Positions 48,501 to 59,383 of a stretch of 64,000 nt of DNA are shown here, in pieces. The position numbers and the translations under genes were made by a program. Source of the DNA: Amanita rubescens (Eukaryota; Basidiomycota; Agaricomycetes; Agaricales; Amanitaceae); contig WION01000122.1 of the NCBI GenBank assembly GCA_015039365.1, positions 79,002 to 143,001 of the forward strand, written 5' to 3'. Each line of letters starts with the position of its first letter. Position 1 is the stretch's first letter. The notes beneath the pieces are model-generated. The model had not been told where the DNA came from, made no database searches, and saw only the letters and a list, made by a program, of their open reading frames with translations.

Positions 48501-49990
48501 TCAATCGTCCTCTTCCAGCGTCAGCTGGGACCCCATGTTACATAAACGCGCCATCTCCTTAACTTCATATTCGAAATTCTTTATTTTTCCGTACCAAGAA
48601 GCTGTCAGGCGGACAGCTTCGTCGAGTGGCGTTAACAACAATTCCTTCGCTCGGTTTATATATCGGATATCCCGAGGGGATGTAACCATTCTTTCCCTTT
48701 CCATATATTCCAACAGAGCCGCTGCATTAAGCTTCAATCCACGGTAGTTTTTGAATGTATTGGGACTCCTGTATGGCGTTGTCCCATCTTTGAACGCCTC
48801 AACAATGTCCGCGATACAAATTTGTTCATTGCCGGCTTGGAATTTCGTAAAAATGGCCACGCGGCGTCCGCACGGGATCCCCAATGCCGTGCACACCTCT
48901 GTTACAATTCGGACAAACATGAACAGGGCAAATGCGCTTTCGTTCTCTCCGTTTTTCCTCAGGACTAGCTTCTGGAAGTTATCGTAGTACTGCTGGACGA
49001 GAGACCCGACAATTGTGGATGTAGTTGACACCGTCGCGATGGCCTGGGGTGTAGAAGAATTTATCGGCCTTGAAGGTATGTTAGGTTTCTAATAGACATT
49101 AGAAGACGCATCCTCATCATCGGTTCCTAGACTCACCCCTTCCCAAACATAGAGAATGTACAAGTCAAGAGTGGGATCCTGGTTGTAAAGATCCATTATT
49201 GAGGACTTGCCCTCGCTGTCGCGTACTGGCTTAATCAAGAAATTCATTTCCAAGTCTTTGAGGAAACCCAGGGCTCGAAAACCTGTCCACGAACGACCAA
49301 AATTGTCGAGGTCATCCATGAATACAGGGACGCCAGCGGTGCCAAGCTGAATTTCTGATTCGTCCATGCCGTCGATGTCCAAGTTCACAGCCCGGAACTC
49401 CAGTTGTTGAGAGCTGCGGAGGGCATCATACAGATCAACCACATTTGCAGGATTCCCCGGGATTCCAGTATCACGGGTCATAACAGTGAACATGGTATGG
49501 CTATTCATCCCCCTGGGGCATTGAGTGCTGACCATCAAGACCGACAGCTTGTTATCATTTGCGTCCTCGAATACGGGATGCCCAGAAGATGACGGAGGTT
49601 CCCCGTTTGTTTCTTTATGGGAGGTAAAGACAGTACTTCCCCCATTTGCAGAAACCGCGGGCATCGCTCGTACTTCTTTTTCTTTACCTTTACGCGAGGT
49701 ATAGACGATACCCTGCGCATTGGCAGCAGCAATTAGGTCCTGGAAATGCACGTCGGTCTGCTCCGGCACGGTAATCGGCGAGCTAAGCGACGAGCGTGCA
49801 TACATCTCAAACTCAGGTCCCAAATCTGACGTTAACGTTATGGATTGAGGTCATGAGTAAACAAAAGTGTGAAGGTCCTACTTGCAAAGGTCCTGAACGC
49901 ATCCACAGATGCAACATCTACGGGCAACCGATCAGCGTTGGTGTTGAGGACTGCAAGATCACGCACCTCCGTCGACACCGTCTTGTTCAT
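48501..49990 (-). CDS. Element protein of unknown family (461 aa)
   Basis: Exons (minus) 49990-49882, 49825-49137 and 49088-48501 join in phase. The 48-nt second intron (GTGAGT...TTAG) removes an in-frame TAG that would otherwise split the frame. I do not recognise the family. Visible: a short N-terminal exon (MNKTVSTEVRDLAVLN), a low-complexity stretch rich in Ser/Gly/Lys (residues about 60-120), a central alpha/beta-looking part (LSVLMVSTQCPRGMNSHTMF; FRALGFLKDLEMNFLIKPV), and a C-terminal half that looks helical (GSLVQQYYDNFQKLVL; YMERERMVTSPRDIRYINRA). Transcribed divergently from the integrase, with about 650 bp between. No catalytic motif could be assigned. Confidence 0.72.
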
Positions 49991-50637
49991 TGGTGCTAGT
50001 GAGGTCAATTACGTCTAACAACAGAGATGGTAAGTTTCTCTGCCCACAAAAAGAATCAACGTATCTCAACCTGCTTCTGGTTCTCCAGCAATAGCGTCCG
50101 CAGCTGAATCTAGAACAACACTAAGAAGCAGTGGCATATGTGTTTCAGTCACCTACTGGCTTCGTCTGGCGCCATCGTTGACGTCGCTGACTGGACGTTC
50201 CCCGTGTTGCCTAACCGTAGGATTATGCTGCGGACAAGAGCGGGTAGATCTGTTACCTACCAGTGTCGAGGGTGGAATCTACGGAGGAAGGAGGATGAGC
50301 GTTCATCGCCTGACGCTCAATGAGTTACCTACCAGTGTCGAGGGTTGAATCTGCGGAGGATGGAGGGCGAGTGTTTGTCGCCTGACGCTCTCCTCGTCTT
50401 TGCATGATCGGCACCATGGCTTCGTCTCTATTGAGCGGGGGTCTACGACAGCGTCCCGCCTGCGTTACGGTGGTCATAGAACGGTGGTAGAAGAAGGGGA
50501 GTTGGCGGGTGGTTGGGTGAGAGGAAGTGGTGGAAACAATTGGAAGGACCGGCTGAAAAATTTCGCCTCCAAGGTTTTGCATCCGCAGCACATGTCACAA
50601 GCGGCATTTCCCATTCCTATTCCCGATTGCAACGCCC
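49991..50637. promoter_or_regulatory. Divergent promoter region between element genes
   Basis: Shared upstream region of the 461-aa gene and the integrase. It contains a 72-bp tandem duplication (50252-50390). Short open frames here have no support. Confidence 0.5.
50252..50390. repeat. 72-bp direct tandem duplication
   Basis: Two copies starting at 50252 and 50324 (GTTACCTACCAGTGTCGAGGG ... CGCCTGACGCTC), about 85% identical by eye, in the divergent promoter. Confidence 0.8.
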
Positions 50638-52417
50638 ATGGACCAGATAGAAAACCTGCGGCAGGCGTACTTACGCTTGGCTGAAAGGGTACGAGTTTCT
50701 CTACAGATACACGTCGGCGACGCGATGCGATATCGACAGCTACGCAACGAGGTGCTGGAGTTCTTCAATGTCGCCGGACAGGTCTGTAGCCAAAACAACC
50801 GTTACATGTCAGGGCTCTGACACGTTCTAGTACCAGAATCAGGTGCCAGTACAGGATTTCATATCGTTACAAGAGTCTGTGAACACTATGATAGAGTGCC
50901 TTCGCACTGCAGAGAACGAGGCAATGGACCCCCCTGCCCCTGGTTTGCAAGTTACATGTAGAGTGAAAGGCAGGGTAGGACGGCCACGCGTCGAAATCGA
51001 CAGGAATTTCTTGGAGAATGCATTGAAAGTTCGGGGTCCATATCAATTGGGGCAGGTGATGAAGTGTAGCCCGCGGACAATCAGAAGGCGAGCGGTCGAA
51101 TATGGTCTCAGGAATGAAGCTCCACCTGTGTTTCAGACCGTTCAGAACCCTGATGGAACAGTGTCTCGTGCATGGGCCTCGTCGTCCACCCCTGAATACT
51201 CAGCTATTGCTGACGACCCTAATGCGCTGGATGAGTTGGTCAGGGATGTGTTGCAAACCTTTCCGAACTCTGGGAGACAAAAGTTGGACGGGTTGCTAAA
51301 AGCAAGAGGCTGCCGTATTCCCAGGGAGCGGCTAAGGGAGTCGTACGTTCGTGTACATGGCGCACCTGCACACTTCGCAAGACGACAGATAGAGAGACGA
51401 ACTTATTATGTGCCAGCTCCTAATAGTCTTTGGCATCACGACGGGAACCACAGTAAGTAAAAGACAAGCGCATGCTTCATTTCAATTACTTAGATGATCA
51501 CAGAGTTGATTCGATGGGGAATCGTATGCCACGCTTTCGTGGATGGGAAGACGCGCCTTATTACAGCTGCACAGTTCAACGACAATAATCGGGCAGATAC
51601 CGTGTTAGAAGTATTTGAACGAGCTGTGAGATTACATGGTTTGCCGAGTCGGGTTCGGGGTGACCACGGTACTGAGAACGTAAGGGTGGCAGACCGCATG
51701 TTGGAACTAAGAGGGAACGGGAGAGGCTCGTATCTTTGGGGCCGGTAAGTGACATTGACGTGTATGTGCCTAATCTGACGATAAATATCTCCCAGCTCCG
51801 TCCATAATACAAGATCCGAACGACTATGGGTGGATCTAGTGAACGATCTTTCTCAAAAATGGAAAAAGTTCTTTCAGGACCTGGAAACTCACCACGGCAT
51901 GAACGCTGAAGACGGTGACCATACGTGGCTTCTTCTTCATCTTTTCTTGGAAGAATTGAACAGCGAACTTCAGGAATGGGTCAAGGGTTGGAATCATCAC
52001 AAGATGCAATTGAGAGGGGAGAGGAACCAGTCGCCGATTGAGATGTTCTTGGTGGGTATGGTGGAGCGTGAAACGCCGGGCGTCCGCGAATGGATTGAAC
52101 AACAAGAAGAGGTTGTAGACGATTTGCCGAACTACGGGGTGGCATGGGAGGATCTCGAAGATGAAGTTGCCCGTGATTTGGCACAAGGCGGTCAAGATCA
52201 GGGGCCTTTTCAAATTGATAATCGCCCCGGCGAGCTTCACGAGGTAACCTGCGAGCCTCCAGGTTGCTCTCTTTCCGCGGAAGAGAAAGAATGGCTTGAC
52301 GCAACCATTGCGCATGAGTTTGGCACAAACCACTTTCGAAGCATGCCGGAACGCATGCTCATCTGGAATAGAGGGTTGGAGCTATGTCGTACCTTAGTCC
52401 AGCAACGTCAAGGATAG
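50638..52417 (+). CDS. DD35E integrase/transposase with N-terminal helix-turn-helix-like region
   Basis: Retroviral-type integrase core acting as a DNA transposase, cutting and joining the element's ends. Exons 50638-50781, 50843-51452, 51504-51744 and 51796-52417 join in phase to 538 aa. The catalytic triad is complete: Asp248 ([10 protein letters not shown]), Asp305 ([11 protein letters not shown]) and Glu340 (HNTRSERLW), a 34-residue spacing between the last two (DD35E). Upstream, [20 protein letters not shown] and [17 protein letters not shown] look like a DNA-binding helix-turn-helix preceded by a helical start ([17 protein letters not shown]). The C-terminal 110 residues are acidic and unassigned. 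No reverse transcriptase, protease or gag is nearby, so this is not an LTR retrotransposon. Confidence 0.88.
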
Positions 52418-53016
52418 ATGAAGGTACCAGCCATCAATATTTTGTTTCGCCAAACGTGCTGCTCACATTTCCATTAGATAAAGCTAGTACATACTATGGA
52501 TTATGTCTGAGAGAACGTAATTGCGACTGACACAAACAGTTGAACAAAATCATTATATAGTAGATTCCCTAGAACTTTCATTCTCACAAAGATAGGCGGT
52601 AGATATGTTGTAAAAGAACGTCTCAGCAACGGAATCACATGTCATTGCATGCTTTGCATATATTTGGTTCAGCTGGAGCATTACGCGAAGTTCATTATTT
52701 CAAATTGGGCTTCAGGGCTCGTCTCTCTCGCTCTCGCTCTCCCAACTCTAGATCCTGCTGCTGTTATTGGAACCTCTCAGTATTGAGCTAGACAATTGTC
52801 ACTCCCGTGGGTTAGACCTCGAGTTGCCCGCCCAAATTTGCTTAAACCGACTTTCGGGGCTAGACATTTGGTTACTCCGGAGTGTTAGACCTCGTGTCAC
52901 CCTCGCATTCACGAAGCAAACGGACATTAAATTCAGGGAGGACTGTCTGACCCGTGATAAAAAGGTATCATGATCCTCGTTCATTTTACATGCATCTGAG
53001 TATTGAATTTGTAGGT
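52418..53016. other. Gap between element genes, with relic repeat
   Basis: 52790-52910 contains two diverged copies of the GCTAGACA(A)TT...GTTAGACCTCG(T/A)GT module also found at 47.5-48.25 kb. The rest holds no gene. Confidence 0.55.
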
Positions 53017-55093
53017 ATGGATCGAACAAGCGCGTCAAACATCGAGCAGGACCTTCTTCGTAATCGCAATACCAACAGTATGCCTTTCGAATCGACGTTC
53101 ATGTATTCTCTGCTAAATGTTTTTTAGAACCATTAGGGGCATTCGACGGTCGTGTTGCTGTTCTTCACCCTGAGCGACCTGGATGGTTCATCTTGTCACC
53201 TAACTGCGATTACATAGCGTTGCCTCCTGGTACCCGATGCAACGTTTACGTACGCTTCGATGGCCGCTTTGGACCAGACGACCATACGCAATGGCCGCAG
53301 CCATTTTCACGTAGGTTTCCGCATTTGTGCTGCATACCCAAAAAGAAGCAGGGCAATCCACATTCTGTCATCTGGGAAAATCCTCAGATACATGACTTTG
53401 AACGAATTCAGAATGATATTATTGGGTTAGGCAAATGGTCCGGATCATTGCTTGAGGCATTACGCAAGAGCAATAATTGGCTATTGGAGGAGTTGGCTCG
53501 CCGCCGTGCGAATAACAAAACGCTGGATTCACATCCAGAGGTTGTAGCATTATCAACAAATCTGGAGCGTGCCTTATCTAGGTTGCGTGCGGTTCCGGTG
53601 GGCTACCGAGGGGCAGTGATCTGTCTACGACTGGCGCAGCGATTATGGTTGGAGTTATATGCTCTGATGGAGTACGTGGATAAATATCTTCCATCCATGG
53701 AAGGCCGGGCTCCTCCTGAAACCCAGATTGCGGACGTCGTTGGTTGTTTTGTTCATACGGCTAATAGTGCTCAACGACTCTTCTCGGCGGGGATACCATA
53801 CTGGGTCGTACGCGAAGTACGTACATTTGATAAGGAAAACATCCTCTCTATCGGTACAATTGTCAAGCCTCAAGATATGTTGGTGGTCGAAGATCATCCC
53901 ACATATGCTCCTCGCATCTACCAGGGCGATTCCAACGACAATCGGTATATGACTATCTGTAATTACTCGCTCAAGTTCATGGGTTACGCGGACCCGTTCT
54001 GTGGAGTACTACCAAGAGGCATATCCCCTCATAATTTCTCTCAGATGATTTCCCAGGCTGGTCGATCGCGAGAGGGCTCTACTCGCAACCACACTACTTC
54101 CTTTCAACCATGTATGTTGGATTTTTAATCATGATGTACGTAAACTGACTTCTACAATCAGATAAGAAACCGTCGGGTGGGAATACTGGTGGGCGAGACA
54201 AATTCGACCTCGTAAATAGCCTCTACATGCCTCCTTGCCTAGATTCATGGAGAGCCGCATTGCGCGCGGTAGACCAAAGGCGTCAATGTCTTTACTCTCT
54301 TGAAAAGTTAAGCTCCAATGACGGGAAATATGCATTCCCCGAACCGGGCATTTTCTGTTCCGGTGATAATGCTCGTCGACGCAACAAGTTTCTGACCGTT
54401 TGGGAAATTTTGCAACCTGTCGTTGTCAATCGCATGAGCTCCGACCTGGGTAGCGTATCCCTGTTATCCAACGAACAGTGGCGCATCCTCCTCGCAGGAC
54501 GTGAACCCAATGACAAAACGAAGAGAGGGTCTGTGCGCGCCTCCATAACCGATCTCTTGTCTCAAGATGCTTTGGATTTGGGAGTGGGATTGTCCAAGAT
54601 TCACGAGGTGGAAGTCGGCGAATATTCGATACGTGACGCGCAGGGGGTGTTATGGGAACTTGCAGAAATGTCTTTCAGATTTGATTTGGTCATGTTGGAC
54701 AAGAAGGCACTAGCCGCTCGGGGACTGGAGAATACTGCCTACAATATGCAGTTGCTATCTCCTCTGTCTCGCCAACGGTTAATCATGGCTTGCTTTCCAT
54801 TTGGCCCGGCCGATCCTCGTCATCTCGCATTCGTCGACCGTCAACATGCCCGGCGCGGTTTGGCGTCACCAACAATTCGAGATCGAATACCGTATCTCAA
54901 TGCGTTGCGGGCGGTCATGAAAGAATGGGATGGTTATGAGGTTCATCCGATTGGCCGCTTGGAGGTGCTGACAGAAGATGCTCCAGTGGTTGAAGGGATG
55001 GTCTACGAGGAAGCCGTAGCACATTTCTACACCCAGTCCTTCTTCCGTTTTTTTGGCCGCGCAGCAATCGTACCCATGTATCTTGAAGACTGA
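53017..55093 (+). CDS. Element protein of unknown family (658 aa)
   Basis: Exons 53017-53077, 53128-54111 and 54162-55093 join in phase (GT-AG) to 658 aa. I do not recognise it. The N-terminal 90 residues look beta-rich (GWFILSPNCDYIALPPGT; VYVRFDGRFGPDD), followed by a CC-containing segment (FPHLCCIPKKKQ). The middle is helical (WSGSLLEALRKSNNWLLEEL; LRLAQRLWLELYALMEYVD). The C-terminal part includes LLSPLSRQRLIMACFPFGP and ends SFFRFFGRAAIVPMYLED. Same strand as the integrase and 600 bp downstream. An open frame of this length inside the element argues that it is needed for mobility or maintenance. Confidence 0.75.
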
Positions 55094-57293
55094 TTTTTTG
55101 GCTGTTTCCGTTACAAACTTGTTTCTTTACTCTTCAAAATGTCTATATCAGCTTAAATAAATGCGGGGATATGTGTTCCGTCCCCGAGTCTACATGATCA
55201 ACAATTTAGTGACCCCGATTCCCTGCTTGTCGACGACACAATCTAATCCATATTTCATTCAGAATTGCCTCTTGGGAATAAATGTTTCTTATCGCTGATA
55301 CATTAGGGGATTATGTGATCCGCTTGATGGTAGGAACGGATCACTTAGGTGGCGATGACGAACGGGATATATCAGCGAAAAAAAGGGTGGTAAAGATAGC
55401 GTATGAAGATCCGCTGGCAAGATAAACGGGGTCGTCGAATATCCAAAAGCGCAGACACAAAAAATTCGCCATGGATACAAAAATGAATGTTCCTTTTAGG
55501 TGCAAGAAATGTGCTCCCCGGCCCTCATCTCCCCGGCCGTCTCTGCTGGACTATAATTAGGGGTTCCTTGTTCTCACACCTCCCAGTTGCCGAATCCACT
55601 ACTTCATGTTTCATGGATCAAACGCTGTTAACGGGCGTCGGTGGAAGCACGTGTGGAAGAAACAACGACCGCTGCCAATTTGTTGAACACATTTCCTATC
55701 CAGAATACTACATTCCTCGCTTTACCTTCTCAACATTTAGTGGCAAAGACATAGTCGCTGGTGAACGCAGCTTTTAGCAAAACCAACCCCATCATGTTCC
55801 CCGTTCGTTTGAGATTATCTCGAATCCAGTTCGCTACTAGGGTGAAAGGGCGTTCGAATTGAATTGTTACAAACGCACCTGGCATGGCAGCAACCCACGT
55901 CCCCCTCCCTATCCAGCTCTGAGATCGCACATAGCAAGAGGTCAAAGAAGTCGTTGATGAACGCACTGGGCGTAAGGGTTTACCACAAGAAAATGTTTGG
56001 GGGGCCGCCCTTCCTTCTCGGGGACAAGCAAGGGATTAATTTCCAGTTCCAGAGGTATCTTGAACTAATTCGACGAAAGCGTTAACGTTTATCTTATCCT
56101 TTGCACGAATTGTTACACAGCGGCGTAGTTATCTCTCTCTATCTGGAAAGACCGCGCTACAGGTATGTCCCCCATACTTATACTTTTTCCTCTGCATTTC
56201 TAACGGAAGATGGACGCAGATTCTACTTGTTGTATGAAATTGACCACGCTGCATTGCTGCCCCTGGCCCTTCTCCGGTCTGATGTGGCTGACCGGGAATC
56301 GGGATCTTCAACGTCCACTTGCCCTGACTGGGCACAAGAGCGCCGGATCATCGCTGACGAGGTACGAGCCGACTACTATATGCGCATAATGTCAACCCAA
56401 TCTACATCTGCAAAGGTAGATTCAGACCATCGCTGATGAGGTACGTGCTACTATATGCGCATAATGTGTCAGCTCACATCCTAATCCTCCGCCTCTAGCA
56501 ACTGTTCGCACTGCGCATGTCCAGAGTTCAGTGTTAGCAGCAACACACTGAACTGAGCTAAGTTATGCTCATGTAAGTTGCATATATTCAGTTTTTCGTA
56601 CTAGTTCCGCTTCTCACATCCTTGTCTTCGCACCTTGTGAACCCAGCATGACGCTGGGCGCGTCCAACACCTTTCTGGTTCTCACACCCGCGTCTCCACA
56701 CCTCATGGACCCCACAAGATGGTGAACACATCCAATGCCAGTCCGCTCCTAACACACACTCGTCTCCACACCCCATGGACCCCACACGACGTTGAGGGTC
56801 CAACGCCATTCAGCTTCTCTCGCCCTCGTCTCTGCACCTCCACGCGACGGTACAATGCTGAGCTTCTTTCTAGCATCGTTTTATCGTTGTACATGTTTAG
56901 TTTTTAATATAACTCTGTTTCTGAGTCAATTGCCGGTGGTACTAGTACTAGTACAAAGGGTCCTCTGATTTACCTGGGCAACTTCGGCCTGCTATCACTG
57001 AGTCACTTCGACATCACCCCCAGCGGCCTTCATCAGCGGCTCTTTAGCATCATTACCAGCGCTAGACGTTGTACCTGCTGCGGTCGCGGGCCGCGGATTT
57101 TGGGCCGGGTGTTGTTACGTTGCCTGATGCACAGTCTACAGATTAAGTTATGCTAGAGTCGGAAGCTGGCCTGCAAGGCATGCGCATGTACAACTATTTC
57201 TCGGTATGCATAGCGCCGGAGTGGACCAGCGTGCACGAGTTGGGCATGGTGGAAATGACCTGCGGGGTTTTCTTTCTGGTTAATCATGCGAAA
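55094..57293. other. Right part of the element, no convincing gene
   Basis: The best coding candidate is an open stretch at about 56200-56436 (FLTEDGRRFYLLYEIDHAAL; WAQERRIIADEVRADYYMRI). Its last 45 bp are repeated imperfectly at 56428-56470, so it may be a broken exon. Frames at 55487-55777 and minus 55730-55966 are unsupported. 56608-56860 is tandemly repeated. 56940-57290 has nothing recognisable. Confidence 0.45.
56608..56860. repeat. Tandem repeat, about 68-bp unit, 3.5 copies
   Basis: Units run GCTTCTCACA..CTCGTCTCCACACC..CATGGACCCCAC, then TCCAACGCC, with moderate divergence. Confined to the right part of the element. Confidence 0.7.
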
Positions 57294-57383
57294 AAATGTT
57301 CACTTCAGTTCACGCAGGATCACTCTCGATCACGCCGATTCACGCCGGATCCCGGTGGGTCACGCTAGATCATGCTGGGTCAC
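57294..57383 (-). repeat. Right terminal array of 10-bp GTGATC repeats, inverted
   Basis: Read on the minus strand from 57383: GTGACCCAGC, ATGATCTAGC, GTGACCCACC, GGGATCCGGC, GTGAATCGGC, GTGATCGAGA, GTGATCCTGC, GTGAACTGAA, GTGAACATTT. Same period and orientation toward the interior as the left array. Unit 5 is identical to unit 5 on the left. Confidence 0.75.
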
Positions 57384-57724
57384 TATGTACCGCAATGAAA
57401 ATATATGTTTAACTGAATTTTGCCTGATATGGTCAGTCATACCTTTGAGTCCACAAAGGGTTTACACTCGATCGCCCCAGCTGGAGGAATCCTCTCTAAA
57501 GCCCAGGAAGCAACCGCGGAGCAATACTGTGTGAATATACCAAGAGAATGGATATAACATAATAATAGGGCAAATGAGTGAGAAGCAGGGTATCAATAAA
57601 TTGTTCTGTTACTTGTGTAGATGGTTGTATCGTGAGAGAGAGCGCCGTTTTAACTTCTTTACACTTGAGATCGTCACATAATAATGTAGCTTTTTTTACG
57701 CTCGTGCCGGTGAACCTCAGGCAT
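57384..57724. other. Right flank of the element
   Basis: No gene or repeat recognised. Contains the 3' flank of the minus-strand gene ending at 57725. Confidence 0.4.
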
Positions 57725-58906
57725 CTAACGGCGAGATCCACTGATGGAGTGCCTCCTGTGGAGATCCCCCGCACTTGCCAGTGCTACAGATGAAGCTCGA
57801 GAAGGCCCAGTGTGCGAAAACTTGCCCGCGAAGTTGAATAATCGCTGGAAGAAGGGCCGCTTGCCGTAGATCGCGGAGGTCGGCGTAGCAGGGTAGCCGC
57901 TTGATGTAGCCGTCGCGACCGACTTGCCAGTGCTCGGAGTCTAGGAACATCCTCAATCGCTTCGTAGTCGCCAACGGAAAATCTTGCTTACCGATATCGG
58001 CGTTTTCCCTCTACTTCGCGTTGCATAATAACTTGTGTCAGTTTCACTATCACTGGACGAATCATCGGACCGGTCGACGACATGCGCCTTTGAACCCGGT
58101 CTCTGTCCAGACGTGGAGAACGCGCGAGCGCGAGAGTTGTTCGAGCGCTCTATCCCCATGCGGGTATCTGGTATCCCACGTAAATGCTCTGGTACCCCTG
58201 TCCGCGAATGAGCCGCGGCGCTTGAGTGGCCTTGACGCATTAGGACAGGCGGTGCCGAATGACTGTAAATCACGCTGTTGGGCCCAATGTGAGGGGAGTA
58301 GTTTGTAGGTGGGTATGGCGCATGATTGGTAACAGAAGAAGGATACGCATGACCTTCCGGGCGAGAATGCCTTGAGGCCCGCTGGTATGCATGAGAAACC
58401 GGTGCGTACGGCCCTGAAGGTGGAAGAGGTTGGATGGTCTGGGGGACTGGTCCCATGGCTGGATCGTACGACCGTGGCATGGAGCGCGAGCGGGGTACAC
58501 CATGAGGTATGGCAGCCGGTAATACGCGTATTTCCTCTGGAGCACCATGCATGCCTCGGTCGTGTCTCCTGGGTTGAGCATCAACGAACGACGGGTTGGC
58601 GTATGAAGTGTTGTGTTGCCGTCCACGATGTCTTGCGTCGTGATAGGAACGCGGGTCAACTGTGTCGTAACCGCGTCCACCGTAGCGGCCGGGCCTCTCG
58701 CCTGCACGAGAAATGGGAATGTCTGGCCTTCCGTCCTCATACCTCAAGATCATCCTAGGAGGTATAGAGTGGGCACTTCCAGCGTCAGAAGGTGGCGAGG
58801 AGAGATAATAACCCATCTCTGAAGGTGGAACCGAAGGCGAGTAAAGCGTAGCGTCGCCAGTGGAGAGTGTCTGAACCCAGTACGCGGTACGATCGTAAGC
58901 CGTCAT
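57725..58906 (-). CDS. Disordered Ser/Pro/Arg-rich protein
   Basis: Exons (minus) 58906-57992 and 57940-57725 are joined by a 51-nt GTAAGC...CTAG intron in phase 0, giving 376 aa. Composition is low-complexity throughout: an N-terminal SPSVPPSEMGYYLSSPPSDA stretch, a Pro/Tyr/His-rich middle, and a Ser/Asp run (RSDDSSSDSETDTSY) that looks like a casein-kinase-2-type acidic patch. The only ordered-looking part is near the C-terminus (IYGKRPFFQRLFNFAGKF), just before a Ser-rich tail. No domain recognised. Without the intron the frame would end 12 residues after the donor. Possibly nuclear or signalling-related, but that is a guess from composition. Confidence 0.62.
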
Positions 58907-58990
58907 AGCTTAGTGTGGTGTCGGTGCGCTATGGGGCCGTAATCAAGACGTTCTTCAGCGATAAATAAGACGAGGTAGACCCGAAGAAAG

Positions 58991-59383
58991 ATGGCAGGTG
59001 GTGACTTGGTAGTCAAAAGAGGCTCAGTCGTCAACAGCATTGAAAGTTTTATACGCGAGTTCGACGGTTACGGAATAAACCCTTGTGGCGTTTCGTACCC
59101 GCCAAATCGGATCGCCAAAAGTCATTTTGACGCGCATCTAGATCTGTTGTTTCGCAAAGGACCAATATCATTGCTGACACTTACCAAGACCGACATCAAA
59201 ACGTGGTCGCCTCGAGGCGTGGACCCATACAAATCCAGCAAAATTCGCTGGCCGAGGATCACACTAGATCACAAGATAGGTCTTGAAAAGGTAAACCATT
59301 TACCCGAAGCTTCTGGGACAATAAATATGTTCGGCGTAGAGCAGAGTCTTTCTTGCGCTTCGTCCGCTATGAACGTTAAGTAA
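58991..59383 (+). CDS. Small open reading frame, uncertain
   Basis: 130-codon single-exon frame starting at an ATG 85 bp from the start of the minus-strand gene at 58906. No recognised domain, signal peptide or membrane segment. Its composition is ordinary and not repeat-like (SIESFIREFDGYGINP, FDAHLDLLFRKGPISLLTL). It could be a real small gene or 5'-untranslated sequence of the neighbour's antisense. Confidence 0.25.
   Translation: MAGGDLVVKRGSVVNSIESFIREFDGYGINPCGVSYPPNRIAKSHFDAHLDLLFRKGPISLLTLTKTDIKTWSPRGVDPYKSSKIRWPRITLDHKIGLEKVNHLPEASGTINMFGVEQSLSCASSAMNVK

Larger units (their letters stand above)
42821..57383. mobile_element. Candidate 14.6-kb DNA transposon with integrase and HECT-like genes
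   Basis: Bounded by inverted arrays of a 10-bp GTGATC-type repeat (42821-about 42930; 57294-57383). Between them are four apparently intact multi-exon genes: HECT-like protein (+), unknown 461-aa protein (-), DD35E integrase (+), unknown 658-aa protein (+). Several families of short tandem repeats occur only inside these limits, and one type recurs in two separate gaps (47.5-48.25 and 52.79-52.91 kb), tying the left and right halves together. The genes just outside belong to unrelated host families. I could not identify a target-site duplication. The element boundaries are inferred, not proven. Confidence 0.6.

Noticed and set aside
49089..49091. In-frame TAG as a pseudogene mark in the 461-aa element gene
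   Set aside because: A 48-nt intron with a strong GTGAGT donor and TTAG acceptor removes it in phase.
42821..57383. LTR retrotransposon or Polinton/Maverick interpretation of the large element
   Set aside because: An integrase is present, but no reverse transcriptase, RNase H or gag, no long terminal direct repeats, and no recognisable protein-primed DNA polymerase, packaging ATPase or capsid gene.
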